This document shows positions 1 through 12,200 of a stretch of DNA of 64,000 bases, piece by piece (the first letter of the stretch is position 1; every line of letters begins with the position of its first letter). Origin of the DNA: Muricea muricata (Eukaryota; Cnidaria; Anthozoa; Malacalcyonacea; Plexauridae); NCBI GenBank assembly GCA_963855995.1, contig OY979724.1, forward strand, positions 752,858 through 816,857. Reading direction: 5' to 3'. The position numbers and the translations under genes are program-made. The notes beneath the pieces are model-generated. The model ran no database searches. It saw only the letters and a program-made list of their open reading frames with translations, and was not told where the DNA came from.

Positions 1-2700
1 TCATTCTCAGCTCCCATCAGTCCTCGTTATCATCGACTCTTATTATCCCTCATCAATCATAATCATCCTCCACTATCATCGTCCATTCTCAAATTACCTA
101 ATATAAATTTTAAAACTTTTTCTCGCAGGCTCATCGCTTCCTGGTGTATCCAATCTTCTTGAGATCGCAAAGTCCCTCAACTTGCTACTATAAGGAAAAC
201 CATAGACTGGCGCAATCGTGAGTGATGGTATATAGTGTAGGGTTACAGTGTGTGTTAGGGACACATGGGGTGAATAAGGGTTGCTTGAGAACATGAGGAC
301 AATACATTTGTATCCATGTTAGATCTACGCTGTATGGTTGCTATGAAACTGGGTTAGAGTGTTTGCGGTAACAGATGTAATATCGCTCGACATCATATTG
401 AAATATACAGAATCCATGCAGAATGACCTGATAACTAAGAATAACTAGATATTAACTAGGTAACTAAGAATAACTGGATATAAAAGTGACTTGATAACTA
501 GATAACCAAGAATGTCTGCAGAAACAAGAATAAATATGACGTAACTAACGAAGAAACACTTTTTTTTGTGCTCCAAGATGTTCCAATAAGTTTGGAACAA
601 TCTCAGGCAAGCTTGATGGGACAAATTTGCAAATTTGAATGGCGCAATAAAAAGCAATGACGCGATGTCATAACACTATCCCAGTTTCCCTTTTATTTAT
701 GGGTTGACATTGCTGTAACTTCTATTTAAACTTAAAATATGTAAATTTGAGATATCGGGAGAATGAATTACATAAAAAACTCTTTGTTACATATATTTAT
801 TTTGGTGTGTATCCATGGGTTGTTTACCTTCTCACACCAGTGTTTGCATGAAGAACACATTTAATTACCTTTTGCAATTTAATTTCAATTTGCTTTATAT
901 TAATTTCAAATTTATAATTAAGAGCGTATTCAATTAATGAGGTAATTTTAATTAAAAAGCGTATTGAAGGAAGATATTACCAAAAGCCGACGTTCCGCGC
1001 AGACAGAAATATCCGCTAACATTAGCGCTAAGCATAAAGCCCTTCAACGACATTTTTATCAAAATTTCTCATTTCCCCGTGCTATTGAAATGAGAGTAAA
1101 TGCCGTTTTCTAGCACGGAGAAAATTGGAAGCATTAATATATGTCGATAGAAATACAGTGATAACATAGTTTTTTATTTTCCAAATTACGTTTTTGCTCC
1201 TAAGCAGATAAAACCAAAATTTATTGATGAACTACTACCGTTCAAAACATAGGGTCTTTCGTAACCTTAAACGATCTAAGCACACACAGGCAGACCATTC
1301 TTCCAGGAGTTAGTGCAGCCTTGAGCCTTCGCTATGTATCATTTCAGGTAGTGAAACATCCTATGTTTTCCTATGTGTGCCTTTGATTGCACTACCGATG
1401 CTGGCAACGTTAACTCGAGATGTTATCATGCGCGCTTAGGGCCATATAAAGTATTTGTGGCAGCGAATAAAAAACATCGAGTTTGGATTCGAGTTGAAGT
1501 TAGATGACGTTTTGAATTTTTAAAAGTATTTTTGTTCAATAATTTTGCGCTCTGTAACGCATTCCTCGTTCGTAAAAATATTTTTAAAAAATTAAATTTA
1601 TGACAAGTCTCATATCCCTACTCATAAGCGGTTCAACATTCCCCTAAATTGCTTTTCGAATTGCAAGTCGACATTACATGTTGCATAATTATCACCCTTT
1701 CTGGTTATAATGGCAAAAATTAAGCTCTACGGGAGAGGTGAATGAAACATCCACTTTGTCTTCCGTTACTAATTTTTTGCAAGGTTTTTTACTGGCACAG
1801 AAGTTTTTAATTAAAATGTCGAAATCATCACCCGTATAAATTTGCAGGTGTAGAATATTAATGTCTCTTTCTGCATCATGAAACTGTTAAGAACGGTGAC
1901 AATTGCTTTAAATTACAAGCAATCGCTACTTTGTTCAAATATTCGACCCATGTAAAGAAATTACGAATGCTGTAGGATTTTAAACACGCAAATATCATCT
2001 CTAGTTCTGACTTATGTCGTTCAAAGCGTGTCTACTTTCCCTTTAATCAGTTTATATTTACGAGGCGAAAACAATACTGTGCAAATATCATTTATCCCAG
2101 CAGCTGTTTCTCCCCAAATAAAATTGAAATGTCTTCGGTACTAAATCATTTTAGAACCGGATGAATAAAGCCGTTTGTAACTGAAGTGTACATTTCATAT
2201 AATGTTTTTTTTAAACTCCGCTTCATTTTAAATACTAATTTAGGCTTGATAGGTGAGGCACTTTTGCTAGTCCAATGTTAGCGCGTTTTTCATTTCGCTT
2301 ATCTCAAATGTCGTTTTGAATTTGCCAAATGTATGTTCCGGCATAAATGTTTAAAGCGAACAATCAACATTTCTCGCAGCGTGAATTTTGATAAACATTT
2401 CTTGAACGTAAACGCCAAGAAAGGTGAGTTTATTTATTCTTCTTTTGATCTCAGGATTGATTAGGTTGTTTGAATTTAGAAATAAGTTATTTTCCAACCA
2501 GTTCTGTGGAGCAATCCTTAAATGGTTTTTTTTTATTATCTCATCAGGTTGAAAGGTCGCGAAGGTCGAAGAGTCCCAAGTATAACAGCTGTTGGAGAAG
2601 GAATAATGTATGTATATTGAAATCGAGAGTTTTTTTATTTTGAGTCTTTTATTTTGGGTAAATCGTTGATCGTTTATGAATCTCGTTCGATTTCAAACTT
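1..2700. other. Spacer without a recognisable gene
   Basis: This is AT-rich DNA with no open frame that looks like a gene. The first 80 bases are a pyrimidine-rich atcatc-type low-complexity run, and 430-510 holds short direct repeats of an ataactaag type. A sequence at 2415-2430 ends in a good donor (AAAG/GTGAGT), and 2540-2610 starts after a possible acceptor. These could be untranslated 5' exons of the secreted-protein gene that starts at 3157, but no transcript evidence is available. Confidence 0.4.
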
Positions 2701-2704
2701 ATTA

Positions 2705-3125
2705 AATAGCTCTTAACTTTTCTTCTTAGAGATCCAGTAAGGATCATCTTTTATTGATCCAGTGTTACTACAGGAGAAAACCTTAACTAAACTAACTTTA
2801 CTTATACTGGATAGCTCTATCAGTTCTAAACTGTTTTTCCTAGAGGTCCAGAAAGGATCATCTCTTATTGATTAAGTGTTACTACAGGAGGAAACCTAAA
2901 GTAAACTAACTTTATTTATACTGGATAGCTCTATCAGTTTTAAACTGTTCTTCCTAGAGGTCTATAAGGATCATCTCTTATTGATCCAGTGTCACTGCAG
3001 GAGTAAACCTAAACTAAACTAACTTTATTTAACTATAACACTATAACTTTATACTGGATAGCTCTATCAGTTCTAAACTGTTCCGTCCAGTAAAGATCAT
3101 CTCTAATTGATCCAGTGTTATAATT
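2705..3125 (+). repeat. 114-bp tandem repeat array, about 3.6 copies
   Basis: The array is made of imperfect copies of a unit of about 114 bp. Each copy contains the blocks CTGGATAGCTCTATCAGTTC, CTCTTATTGATCCAGTGTTA and AAACTAAACTAACTTTATTT. Part of the unit is self-complementary (GGATCA...TGATCC), so single strands could fold. The same unit recurs at 7445-7965 in this orientation, and at 5600-5700 and 9862-10328 in the opposite orientation. This copy ends about 30 bp upstream of the first coding exon of the secreted-protein gene. Confidence 0.9.
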
Positions 3126-3156
3126 AACTTCCTATTTTTAAAGGACAATCGTGAGC

Positions 3157-6100
3157 ATGTGTTTGTGGATGTCGTTGGTAATGATAGGATTACATGGTGA
3201 ATTTGGGGATACAGTATTTCGAGGGAGGTGTCAAAGAGAGGGATACTTTAAAGCTGGAATGAGACATGCCAGACTAATAAATTACGTTATTTCTACGAGC
3301 GATGTGCAGTCTCTAGAGGATTGTGTTTCAACATGTCTAAGTGATGGACACTGCAGTTCCTTTAACTTTCAAGTCAGCGGTTTTCCCCCGTATAAATGCG
3401 AGCTAAACTCCAAATCAAGATCATCTTCTCGACCTGGGAGTCTTGTACGAGATGATAAATACGAGTATTACGAGATCGGTGAATGTGAACAGGTGATATT
3501 TGAGCAGTGTATATATATTACCCCACATACCCATAGATGACCACCTAATATAAAATTTCTACAAATTTGGTTAAATAGGTCTTGTGATTAAATCCTATCG
3601 ATCGCTTCATGTCTTATGCTTAAAGCCTTGGCTATTATTTCCTGCCAGTGTTTTGTCATGTTTTCCTGTGTAGACAAGCCAGAAAACATTTTGTATTTTT
3701 AATATCCGTTGTCACCATATTTATCTGTGTGGATGGCTTCTCGTTCTGAAAACATGTCGGACAAACGTTGTTTTCACAATAAAAATGTTTCTGAATGTGA
3801 ATGTCTCCCGAAGTGAACAAACAGGAAAACATTAATTAATAGCAAGCATAATGTTTCTGTAACAATGTTTCCTGAAATGCACAAACAGAAAAACATTGAT
3901 AGGAAAGATAATGTTTCTGAAAACCATTACCAGAAGACAATTTAATGAAATATAAGAAAAAACATACTCCGAAAAACAACATCTTGTAAACTCAAGATTC
4001 GAGCTTTTAAAAACAAGACAACAATTTTGCGGTGATATTTCGACTCTATTTCAAAGTCATTGTCAAACCAGAATATTCTGGAGTATGTTTTTTCTTATAT
4101 AATGTTTCTGTACTAGCAATGTTTGTAGTTTTCGTCGGGTGGATCAATTAATTTCAAGTTTATTGTCTTTTTTCTGTTAAATTCAGACCAAATCAATATG
4201 TGAAACAGCGGGCTGCAAGAATGGAGGAATCTGTGAAGAAAATTGCGAGACTTTGTCTTTCCCGCACAAAATTTGTAAATGTCCCCCCTTCTTTACTGGA
4301 AGTCTTTGCGAAATACGAAAAACTGGTATGCCAATGTTTCTGTATCTTGCACGAGAGAGCTGTATATAATATCCCACTGTGCTTAATGTTTTAAGAAAGT
4401 TACGTTGTGAAATTCTTGTAAATATGGTCAGACGTGTTACAAATTTGGACATTCTATTTCAGGAAATTTTCTTCTCAATTACAACTCGAGCACAATGAAT
4501 GACCACACTTCAGTTTCAGTGAGTGGAACAAATTTCAAATATCTTGCTTTGTATGTCTGGGTGAAACCCCACTCTGCTCGTGGTGTTGTCTTTAGTTATG
4601 CTACAGAAAGCAGCCCCAGAGAAATGGCGTTGTTGTTTAATGAAAAAAATATCTTTATTCATTTGGGTGGACAAATTGTGTAAGTAAAGATATATCATAC
4701 CATACCACACCACGCTATACCACACCACGCTATACCACACCGTACCGTACCGTGCCGTGCCATGCCATACCATACCATACCATACCATACCATACCATAC
4801 CATACCATACCATACCATACCATACCATACCATACCATACCATACCATACCATACCATACCATACCATACCATACCATACCATACCATACCATACCATAC
4901 CATACCATACCATACCATACCATACCATACCATACCATACCATACCATACCATACCATACCATACCATACCATACCATACCATACCATACCATACCATAC
5001 CATACCATACCATACCATACCATACCATATCACACCATAACAACCATACCACACCACACTTTACCACACAATAGCACACCTTTAATCTTTGTCAAAAACA
5101 TCAATCTTTCTAGATCTGTTAACCTAACTCTTCAAGCAAACAAATGGCATCACATTTATTTCGTCCTGAAAAGCAAAGTCATGTTACACGTCTACTACAA
5201 TGGATTGAAACACGACACTTTCAACATAACGGAGTTGACGTACAATAGTTCTGATGATCAAAACACCACCCAGATGGTACGTGAGATAACCATTAAAGGT
5301 ACTGGCACTTTGGTACCTGCCTTTGCCCAAATTTCTCCTGGTAAAGTGGATCGAAACTCCAGCTCCAATTTAACCGTAACAAGATTATATCTGTTCAACA
5401 CAGCAGCAGTGACAGACTATGAAATATTTCGGCTCTTCAATGAACCATATTTTCCGTATGTGATTGAAAAATTTAGTATCGGATGGACTGAATTTTATCA
5501 AACTAAGACAAGCACTAATACGTCAGCTTTGGTTACTCCGAGTGATGAACCAGATTTAGGTGGGTGTATTTGAAGAATGTTCAAATAGGAATTCCAGAAA
5601 TAACAGTTTAAAACTGATAAAGTTATCCAGTATAAATAAAGTTAGTTTAGTTTTAGTTTCCTCCTGTAGTAACACTGGATCAATAAGAAATTATCCTTCT
5701 ATAGAATTGGTAGAGTTTATCTTAAATAGTTAACTAGTTTAACGTATCGAATCTATTACTTTTAGGTAACTTTGATTTGAGATTTCGTGGTAATTCAAAT
5801 GTGACCATACACATCCCTTATATCCCTCCTTTGGACACGTTTGTCCTATCGATGTGGCTACAAATAAACACAAGCCTCGGTAATGACGCAACGATATTTG
5901 AACTGAACTCAGAAGGTGGAACAGTTTTGAAGCTAAAACGAGATGGCTTGGAAAACGATTTTGACTTCTTCTTCCCTTTTTCTAATTCCACGAAAAAATT
6001 GTAAGTATTTCGTAAGCGATAAATACTTCGAAGGAGAGGCTTATGTGAGATATGCTTTTTTAAAACATAAATCTCGACTTTCGATTTATCTAACTCGATT

Positions 6101-8421
6101 TATTTTTGAGGAGGATTTTCAATAAGACAGTTTCGGTCGAGATTCTTCGCGATTTTTCCACTAGTTTGATTTGGGTTTGATCCTTGTCTAAGGCCCACGG
6201 TACAGCAAAGAAAACCGGCTCGAAAATATATTAATTTTGTACAAATACCAAAGTGCAAAACGTCTTCTACTTTCATGTGCATTAAAAATGTTTTATGATT
6301 TAGGGAATTTCCTAACACTCGGACCGACCAGCGCTGGTTTCATCTGTTATTTAAATGGAGGAAACAGAACCATCGAATATACCAGTACAAGGATGGCTCC
6401 CATATGCTCGTAAGAAGTTTCTCATGGTTAAATGTTACCTTGCCAGAAATTTACAATGCTACCATCACGCTTGGTCGTGGTAATTTTGTCGGCGACGTAA
6501 CAAGTCTAAATTTGTGGTCTGCGGATGTGACGTGGAATCACATTGCAATGTTAGCACTTAATCCTGGCAACGCCGCTGGAAATTTGTTTTCTTGGAAAAG
6601 TTTAAAGGAGCAGAACATTGCAGGAACTTTCCAAGAAATTGAGCCATCGAGTTCTCACCAGCGAGCAGGTGACAAGTTTCGATTAAAGAAATTTTTCAAG
6701 GAGCGATTTCTTTGTGAAATAATTTTAGTTTTCCACCATCTTTGCTTCTACGGGAAACATTGTTTAACAAATGAGGCATGTTCCTCAGAAGAATGTTTAC
6801 TATTCTGCCCACAAAACTTCTCATGGAAAAATGCTTCTCATCTTATGCCAAGCTTACAGTCAAAATACATGTAGTCTGTAGTCTTCTGTGATTTATCTAG
6901 TGTGACTGTTTTGTTTTTCTGTAGTGGTTACCGATTTATTGCCAAATACCGCGATCAAATTAATATTTCACACTTTTTAGGCAGTGAATCCAAAGAAAAA
7001 ACGTATCCCTTGCAAAACTACTGCTAGAAAATAACGCATTAAGATTTTATCGCGATATCTACAGATAAATCGGTAAATGACCGATGGTCTACTGAGAAAC
7101 AGAAATAGGTTACAGTAAATCACCACAGACTACAGAACCAGAAGCTGGAAGGTTAATGTATTTTGACTGTAACTGACAAACGCTTTTACTTATTTAGGCC
7201 TGTTTGATATGGTGTTTTCAGCATCAAAGGAAAACAGCACCAATTTTATTTACATGAGCAGCGAACGCAAAGGTGAATTCCGGCATTTAACAATCGCGTT
7301 TTGGATAAAAATTCCGCATTCAGCAAATGAGTTTACTTTGGTATCGTACGCTGTACCGAGTCAAGTTAACGAGTTTAGTGTTCATTTTGGAACCACTGGA
7401 ATATGGGTTTATCTTCATGGCATCAAGAGGTACGATGTAATATTATTGTTCTTCCTAGAGATCCAGTAATGGATGAAGGATCGTCTCTTATTGATCCAGT
7501 GTTACTACTGGAGGAAACCTGTACTAAACTAACTTTATTTATACTGGATAGCTCTATCAGGCTAAGACGATCAGGCTAAGACGTCAAGTAAGGATCATCA
7601 TCTCTTATTAATCCAGTGTTACTACAGGAGGGAACCTAAACTAAACTCACTTCATTTATACTGGATAGCTCTATCAGTTCTAAGCTGTTCTTCTTAGAGA
7701 TCCAGTAAGGATCATCTCTTATTGATCCAGTGTTACTACTGGAGGAAACCTAAACTAAACTAACTTTATTTCTACTGGATAGCTCTATCAGTTCTAAACT
7801 GTTCTTCCTAGAGGTCTAGTAAAGATCATCTCTTATTGATCCAGTGTTATTACAGGAGGAAACCCAAATTAAACTAACTTTACTTATACTGGATAGCTCT
7901 ATCAGTTCTAAACTGTTCTTTATAGAGTTCCAGTGAGGATAATCTCTTATTGATCCAGTGTTTACATTTGTATTAGCTTAATAAGTCTATGGAATAACCC
8001 CTGTTTTAGATTTATACCACTGGAACGTTCTAAGCTTCTTAGAAGATGGCATCATATTCTGATAGCGTATGAATCAGGCAATAAAATATTATATTGTTAT
8101 CATAATGGTGCGAGAATCTTCAGAGAACGCTCTCCAGCGGAAGCCTTCGTCAGCACTGATGGCGTGTTAGTCATTGGTGCCCAGCAAAGCCAGTACAAAG
8201 TGGCTCCTGAATCAACATTTCAATTCACTGGTGAGATTTCACAACTTCAGATTTATAGACGAGCATTTAGCCACGTGATTATACACACGCTCTCTGCGCG
8301 ATGTTCAAGTATCCCGGGGAACTTTTTCCGATGGGCAGATATGCCGGCCAATGTTCAAGGCAGTGTACACATACGTCATCAGTCCGACTGCTTTAATACT
8401 AACAACGGGCAGAATGGTTGA
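3157..8421 (+). CDS. Secreted PAN/apple-EGF-LamG (pentraxin-like) protein, 8 exons
   Basis: Coding exons are 3157-3492, 4187-4325, 4463-4679, 5114-5559, 5766-6000, 6304-6668, 7198-7429 and 8010-8421. All have GT-AG borders and matching phases, giving 793 aa. The first in-frame ATG is at 3157, followed by a short hydrophobic stretch (MCLWMSLVMIGL) read as a signal peptide. Residues about 22-112 form a cysteine-containing PAN/apple-like domain (REGYFKAG, DCVSTCLSDGHCSSFNF). Residues 113-158 are one EGF-like module with CKNGGIC and CKCPPFFTGSLCE. Three concanavalin/LamG or pentraxin-type domains follow (about 159-380, 381-580, 581-793), each with the W-HHI-type motif (NKWHHIYF, QRWFHLLF, RRWHHILI). 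No transmembrane anchor is seen, so an extracellular adhesive or lectin-like role is inferred. A polyadenylation signal AATAAA lies at 8690. The exact biological role is unknown; similar domain mixes are common in cnidarians. Confidence 0.85.
3780..3920 (+). repeat. Diverged short tandem repeats in intron 1
   Basis: Intron 1 of the secreted-protein gene carries diverged copies of a motif built from ACAAACAG, AAAACATT and AATGTTTCTG. The motif resembles the three 45-bp units at 8491-8625 just after the gene. Confidence 0.5.
3950..4100. mobile_element. Small foldback element (MITE-like) in intron 1
   Basis: The ends are inverted copies of ATATAAGAAAAAACATACTCC. The interior (CTCAAGATTCGAGCTTTTAA, then TTTCGACTCTATTTCAAAG) recurs at 18540-18665 and partly at 19052-19197. 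No coding capacity is present, so it is a non-autonomous element or a relic. Confidence 0.7.
4690..5060. repeat. (CCATA)n pentanucleotide microsatellite, more than 50 perfect units
   Basis: The run of perfect CCATA units covers about 4766-5027. It is bordered by degenerate versions (CACAC, CGTAC, CCGTG types) from about 4700 and up to 5065. It fills most of intron 3 of the secreted-protein gene, between the two exons of the first LamG domain. Because the unit is five bases and lacks a stop in every frame, it creates long but meaningless open frames on both strands. Confidence 0.97.
5600..5705 (-). repeat. Single reversed copy of the 114-bp repeat
   Basis: The region holds the blocks TAAAGTTAGTTTAG and TAACACTGGATCAATAAGA, the reverse complement of the 114-bp unit seen upstream. 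It lies in the intron between exons 4 and 5 of the secreted-protein gene. Confidence 0.8.
7445..7965 (+). repeat. 114-bp tandem repeat array in an intron, about 4.5 copies
   Basis: This is the same unit as at 2705-3125 and in the same orientation. It fills the last intron of the secreted-protein gene. The second copy has a small rearrangement near 7560-7590 (a duplicated AGGCTAAGAC). The next exon starts 45 bp beyond the array. Confidence 0.9.
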
Positions 8422-9250
8422 TTCAGGTGTATGAACCGCAGTCAAATGTACATAGGTTGAAGCAGAAATAGCGTGAGCAAATTGTCTCTCAAAGGTGGAC
8501 AAACCAGGAAACACTATTTCCCATCCACGTTTCCTTAAGGTGGACAAACCAGGAAACATTATTTCCTAGCCATGTTTTTTGAAGGTGGACAAACCTGGAA
8601 ACATTGTTTCCTAGCTCTTTTGGGCTAGAAATGTTAGCAATGCTTGATATTTTAGTCAGCGGGGTTTTTTTATAGCTTGTTTACGATACAATAAAACACA
8701 ATGAAATAATAAAACATATGCAAATATATTGTATTGAGGACAGCTGTTTGTCTGCAAAAAAATTAAGTGAATCAAAATATCAAATAAGTTAATTTTATAC
8801 TATTATGTAAAGGTTGATTTCGACAATAGAAATGTCAAAAGGATCTCTATTCGCTGTTTTCATGGCCGTTATCCTATTTCAAGACGAGCCCAATTGGGTT
8901 CAAGTTAACTTCCTTATGTACTGGACTTGCGCATGCATAACGACTTAATTTGCCTGGTTAACTTTTTAATGCAGCCCAATTCAGACAATCTAACTAAAGT
9001 CACAGAAGTCACTGCGAGAGTTTTATTAATTTTATTCCCTCATACACAGAAAATTCGCATTTTATATTGTATTTCTTAATATCCAAATCAATATTTAACG
9101 TGATAAGGTGTATTTATCAGCAGGAACAACTACAAGCGATTTCTATCCACAAACAACTGAACATTCTAACAACTTATTAGCATATTGCGCGCGTTTTCCG
9201 CGGGCAAGAAAGGCGCTCATGTCCTGGGCATTTTAAAATGTCAATCCAAG
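8422..9250. other. Spacer between the secreted-protein gene and UBE2O
   Basis: It contains the 3' untranslated region of the upstream gene, with AATAAA at 8690, and presumably the UBE2O promoter. At 8491-8625 there are three imperfect 45-bp tandem copies beginning AAGGTGGACAAACC. No other gene is seen. Confidence 0.6.
8491..8625 (+). repeat. 45-bp tandem repeat, three copies
   Basis: Three copies each contain GGTGGACAAACC and GGAAACA-TTTCC. The second motif forms a small hairpin-capable palindrome. A diverged relative lies in intron 1 of the preceding gene. Confidence 0.75.
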
Positions 9251-12200
9251 ATGGCGGCTCCAAAACACATACATTCTGAAGACGTTGTCCGTTTTTTGAA
9301 AAATAAAGACGGTTCCAGCAAGATTGGTCTCGTTTTGAGAAGTGGTGATAATATTTCAGACTCAGAAGAGAGTTCTTATTCGTCGGACGAGGATGTTAAA
9401 GTTAAAAATGGACAGCTATTGGTATGTTGGTTTCCCAGCGGGCATGAAGAAGTAGTCAATGAATCGAAGGTAGGTATTAAAAGCCATTTGAAATGTTGTG
9501 TTTCTTTTGTGTTTTTGTTGTTGGAGGATGACGTAAAAAGTTAGCTAAATTGTACAAGTTTTTGTGTCGTTGTACAAATATTTGCCTAATAGATTTGTTT
9601 CTATAGTGTTGATAGAACAACGGGTTGTAAAGGATTTATGAATTGTTCATTCAATTAGACCTGTCACACGTTGCATTATTAATACTGTCTGTGTGGAGTT
9701 GAAAAGCACCATTTTAGTCTTAGAAAAAATTTCTCAGTTCTGCTCATGAACTGGCTTCAAATGACTGATAACATAATTCAAAATCGATTCATTTTTGTGG
9801 AGAAAAGTTGAATAATCCCCCCCAAAACCCCTGTCCATGTTTTCTGATCATTCAATGAGAGATGATACTTACTGGAAGATCTTCTAGGAAGAACAGTTTA
9901 GAACTGATACAGCTATCCAGTATAAATAAAGTTAGTTTAGTTTAGATTTCCTCCTGTAGTAACACTGGATCAATAAGAGAAGATCCTTACTGAACCTTTA
10001 GGAAGAACAGTTTAGAACTGATAGAGCTATCCAGTATAAATAAAGTTAGTTTAGTTTAGGTTTCCTCCTGTAGTAACACTGGATCAATAAGAGATTATCC
10101 TTACTGGACCTCTAGGAAGAACAGTTTAGAACTGATAGAGCTATCCAGTATAAATAAAGTTAGTTTAGTTTAGGTTTCCACCTGTGGTAACTGGATCAAT
10201 AAGAGATGATCCTTACTGGACCTCTAGGAAGAACAGTTTAGAAATGATAGAGCTATCCAGTATATATAAATACAGTTAGTTTAGTTTTGGTTTCCTCCTG
10301 TGGTAACACTGGATCAATAAGATATGATCTTTGCCAAATCTTCAGAATGGTTTTTTATTCAGGTTGAGTTAATAGACCGCAGCCTGCAACCTGGAGATGT
10401 TATTCGACATTCAACGAAGCCAAATCAGAAAGGATATGTAAAAGATATTCACATTACTGCAGATATTTCTATACTTGGAACAGATAGAATAATCAAGAAT
10501 GTGGACTGCAAAAAATATGTTTCACCACTTCAGGTAATGCACTAGTCAATAGAAATCCCCCTAAGCTGAGGTAACAGTCCTTTCTGTGCATCACTTTGGC
10601 TCATAACAAACTGGGCTCACGGATGTAAATATTGTCAGAATTTCCCATCTCTCAAACTCTGTTTGAAGAGAAACACTCAGATTAGATTTATTTATGAGCA
10701 AAGCAAACCAGTTCAAAATGTAAACAATGGACCGATCGCATTATGGACAGAATTTTGAAAAACGTTCAAATGGGAAAATTCAATACCACAGCATTGAGGA
10801 GCATCCTAAAATTAGTAAAATTGCAAAGTTTGATCGCGAAATGTTGTAAAATGAGGAAAATATAGCCCTGCAAAGTTTGCGAATTTTCTACACTTTTGTA
10901 TTACGCACTGAAAATTGATACCGTTTTCTCTATGTTGGTATCAACTTTCCGTGCGTAATACAAAAATATACAAAATTTGCAATCTTCACAGGCTAACATT
11001 TTCCACATTTTACAACGTTTTGCAACAAAACTTTGCAATTTTACTAATTTTAGGATGCTCTTTAATGCCGTGGTAATAAATTTTCCTATTTCAATTTTTT
11101 TCAAAATTTTGTCCACTATGCAATCGGTCCATCGAAAGTGTTTGTTTACATTCAGGACTGTAACTGCTCTTTAAAAGTTTCCCATCACTCGATGACTAAT
11201 TCTTCCTTCTAACTTTGCCAACACTTTTGTTAAACAGCGATTATCTCCAAATACGTATGTCTCTCTTGGCCCCTGGGTGGGCTACATCCAGAAGGACTAT
11301 AGGCGAGTTGTGCTGTGGCTGAAAAATGGATCAAGGTGTGTAATGAGTAAATGAAAACAATGTGAGTAACATTAGGAAGAGACAAAACTAGCGGAAATGT
11401 CGTCAGTCAGGTAATTTTGAATTATTTAGGTGTTCGTTGGAGGGAGACGCCCTTGACATGCTTACCGATGCTTCAGACAAACGTGACGAAGAATCCCCAT
11501 TTTATAACTCGGCATTTTATCCCAGCCAAGCTGTGGTTGGACCTGCGGATGCATTTAGTTCTGCAACATGGTTGACAAAGATTAAGCCAATTTTGGTGGA
11601 TCAGAGTAAAATCAAGGCTGTTGTTGAAGAGGTAAGGAGTGGTGGGTGTGTTAGTGGTTGCCGTTAGTGGTTGGGATGATGATGGTTGACGTGCATAGTG
11701 GTGATGGTGAACATGGTGTTTTTGATGGATGATGATAGATGGTTATGTGGGTAGGTGATTATTGGTGACAGCGGTTATGGTATTTGTGGTTGGTAATTGT
11801 GATGATAGATTGACTTGCATATTGGTGGTCATGGTGTTACTGTTGGTGGTCATGGTGTTAGCGTCAACCTTGTACCAGTACAGGTAAAGAGCCTGGGTAC
11901 GAGGTTGAGTGTTGGTATATGATGATGATGATGATAATGTGTGACTTGCATGTAGGTAAACAACACCATCACAACCACCAACACCATCATCACCAATATG
12001 AACATACAAATCAACTATCACCATCATGATCAACACTTGCTACCAACACCATAATCACCATCAACAGTGTTCCCCAGTCCACCATCATGATCAACATCAA
12101 ACAATACCATAATCACCATCAAACAACACCATAATCACCATCACCAATGTTCCCCAGTCAACCGTCATGATTAACATCAAACAATACCATCACACCAACA

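Noticed and set aside
4516-5079. Long open frames of repeating WYGMV- or YHTIP-type peptides on both strands
   Set aside because: They are produced by the (CCATA)n array, which lacks stops in every frame, and lie within an intron of a gene whose exons join in phase without it.
9185-9250. Upstream extension of UBE2O exon 1
   Set aside because: The frame opens at TTG with no ATG before MAAPKH, so translation is placed at 9251.
11743-12036. Minus-strand frame of Thr/Asn-rich peptide
   Set aside because: It comes from low-complexity ACC/ATC-type repeat sequence in a UBE2O intron.
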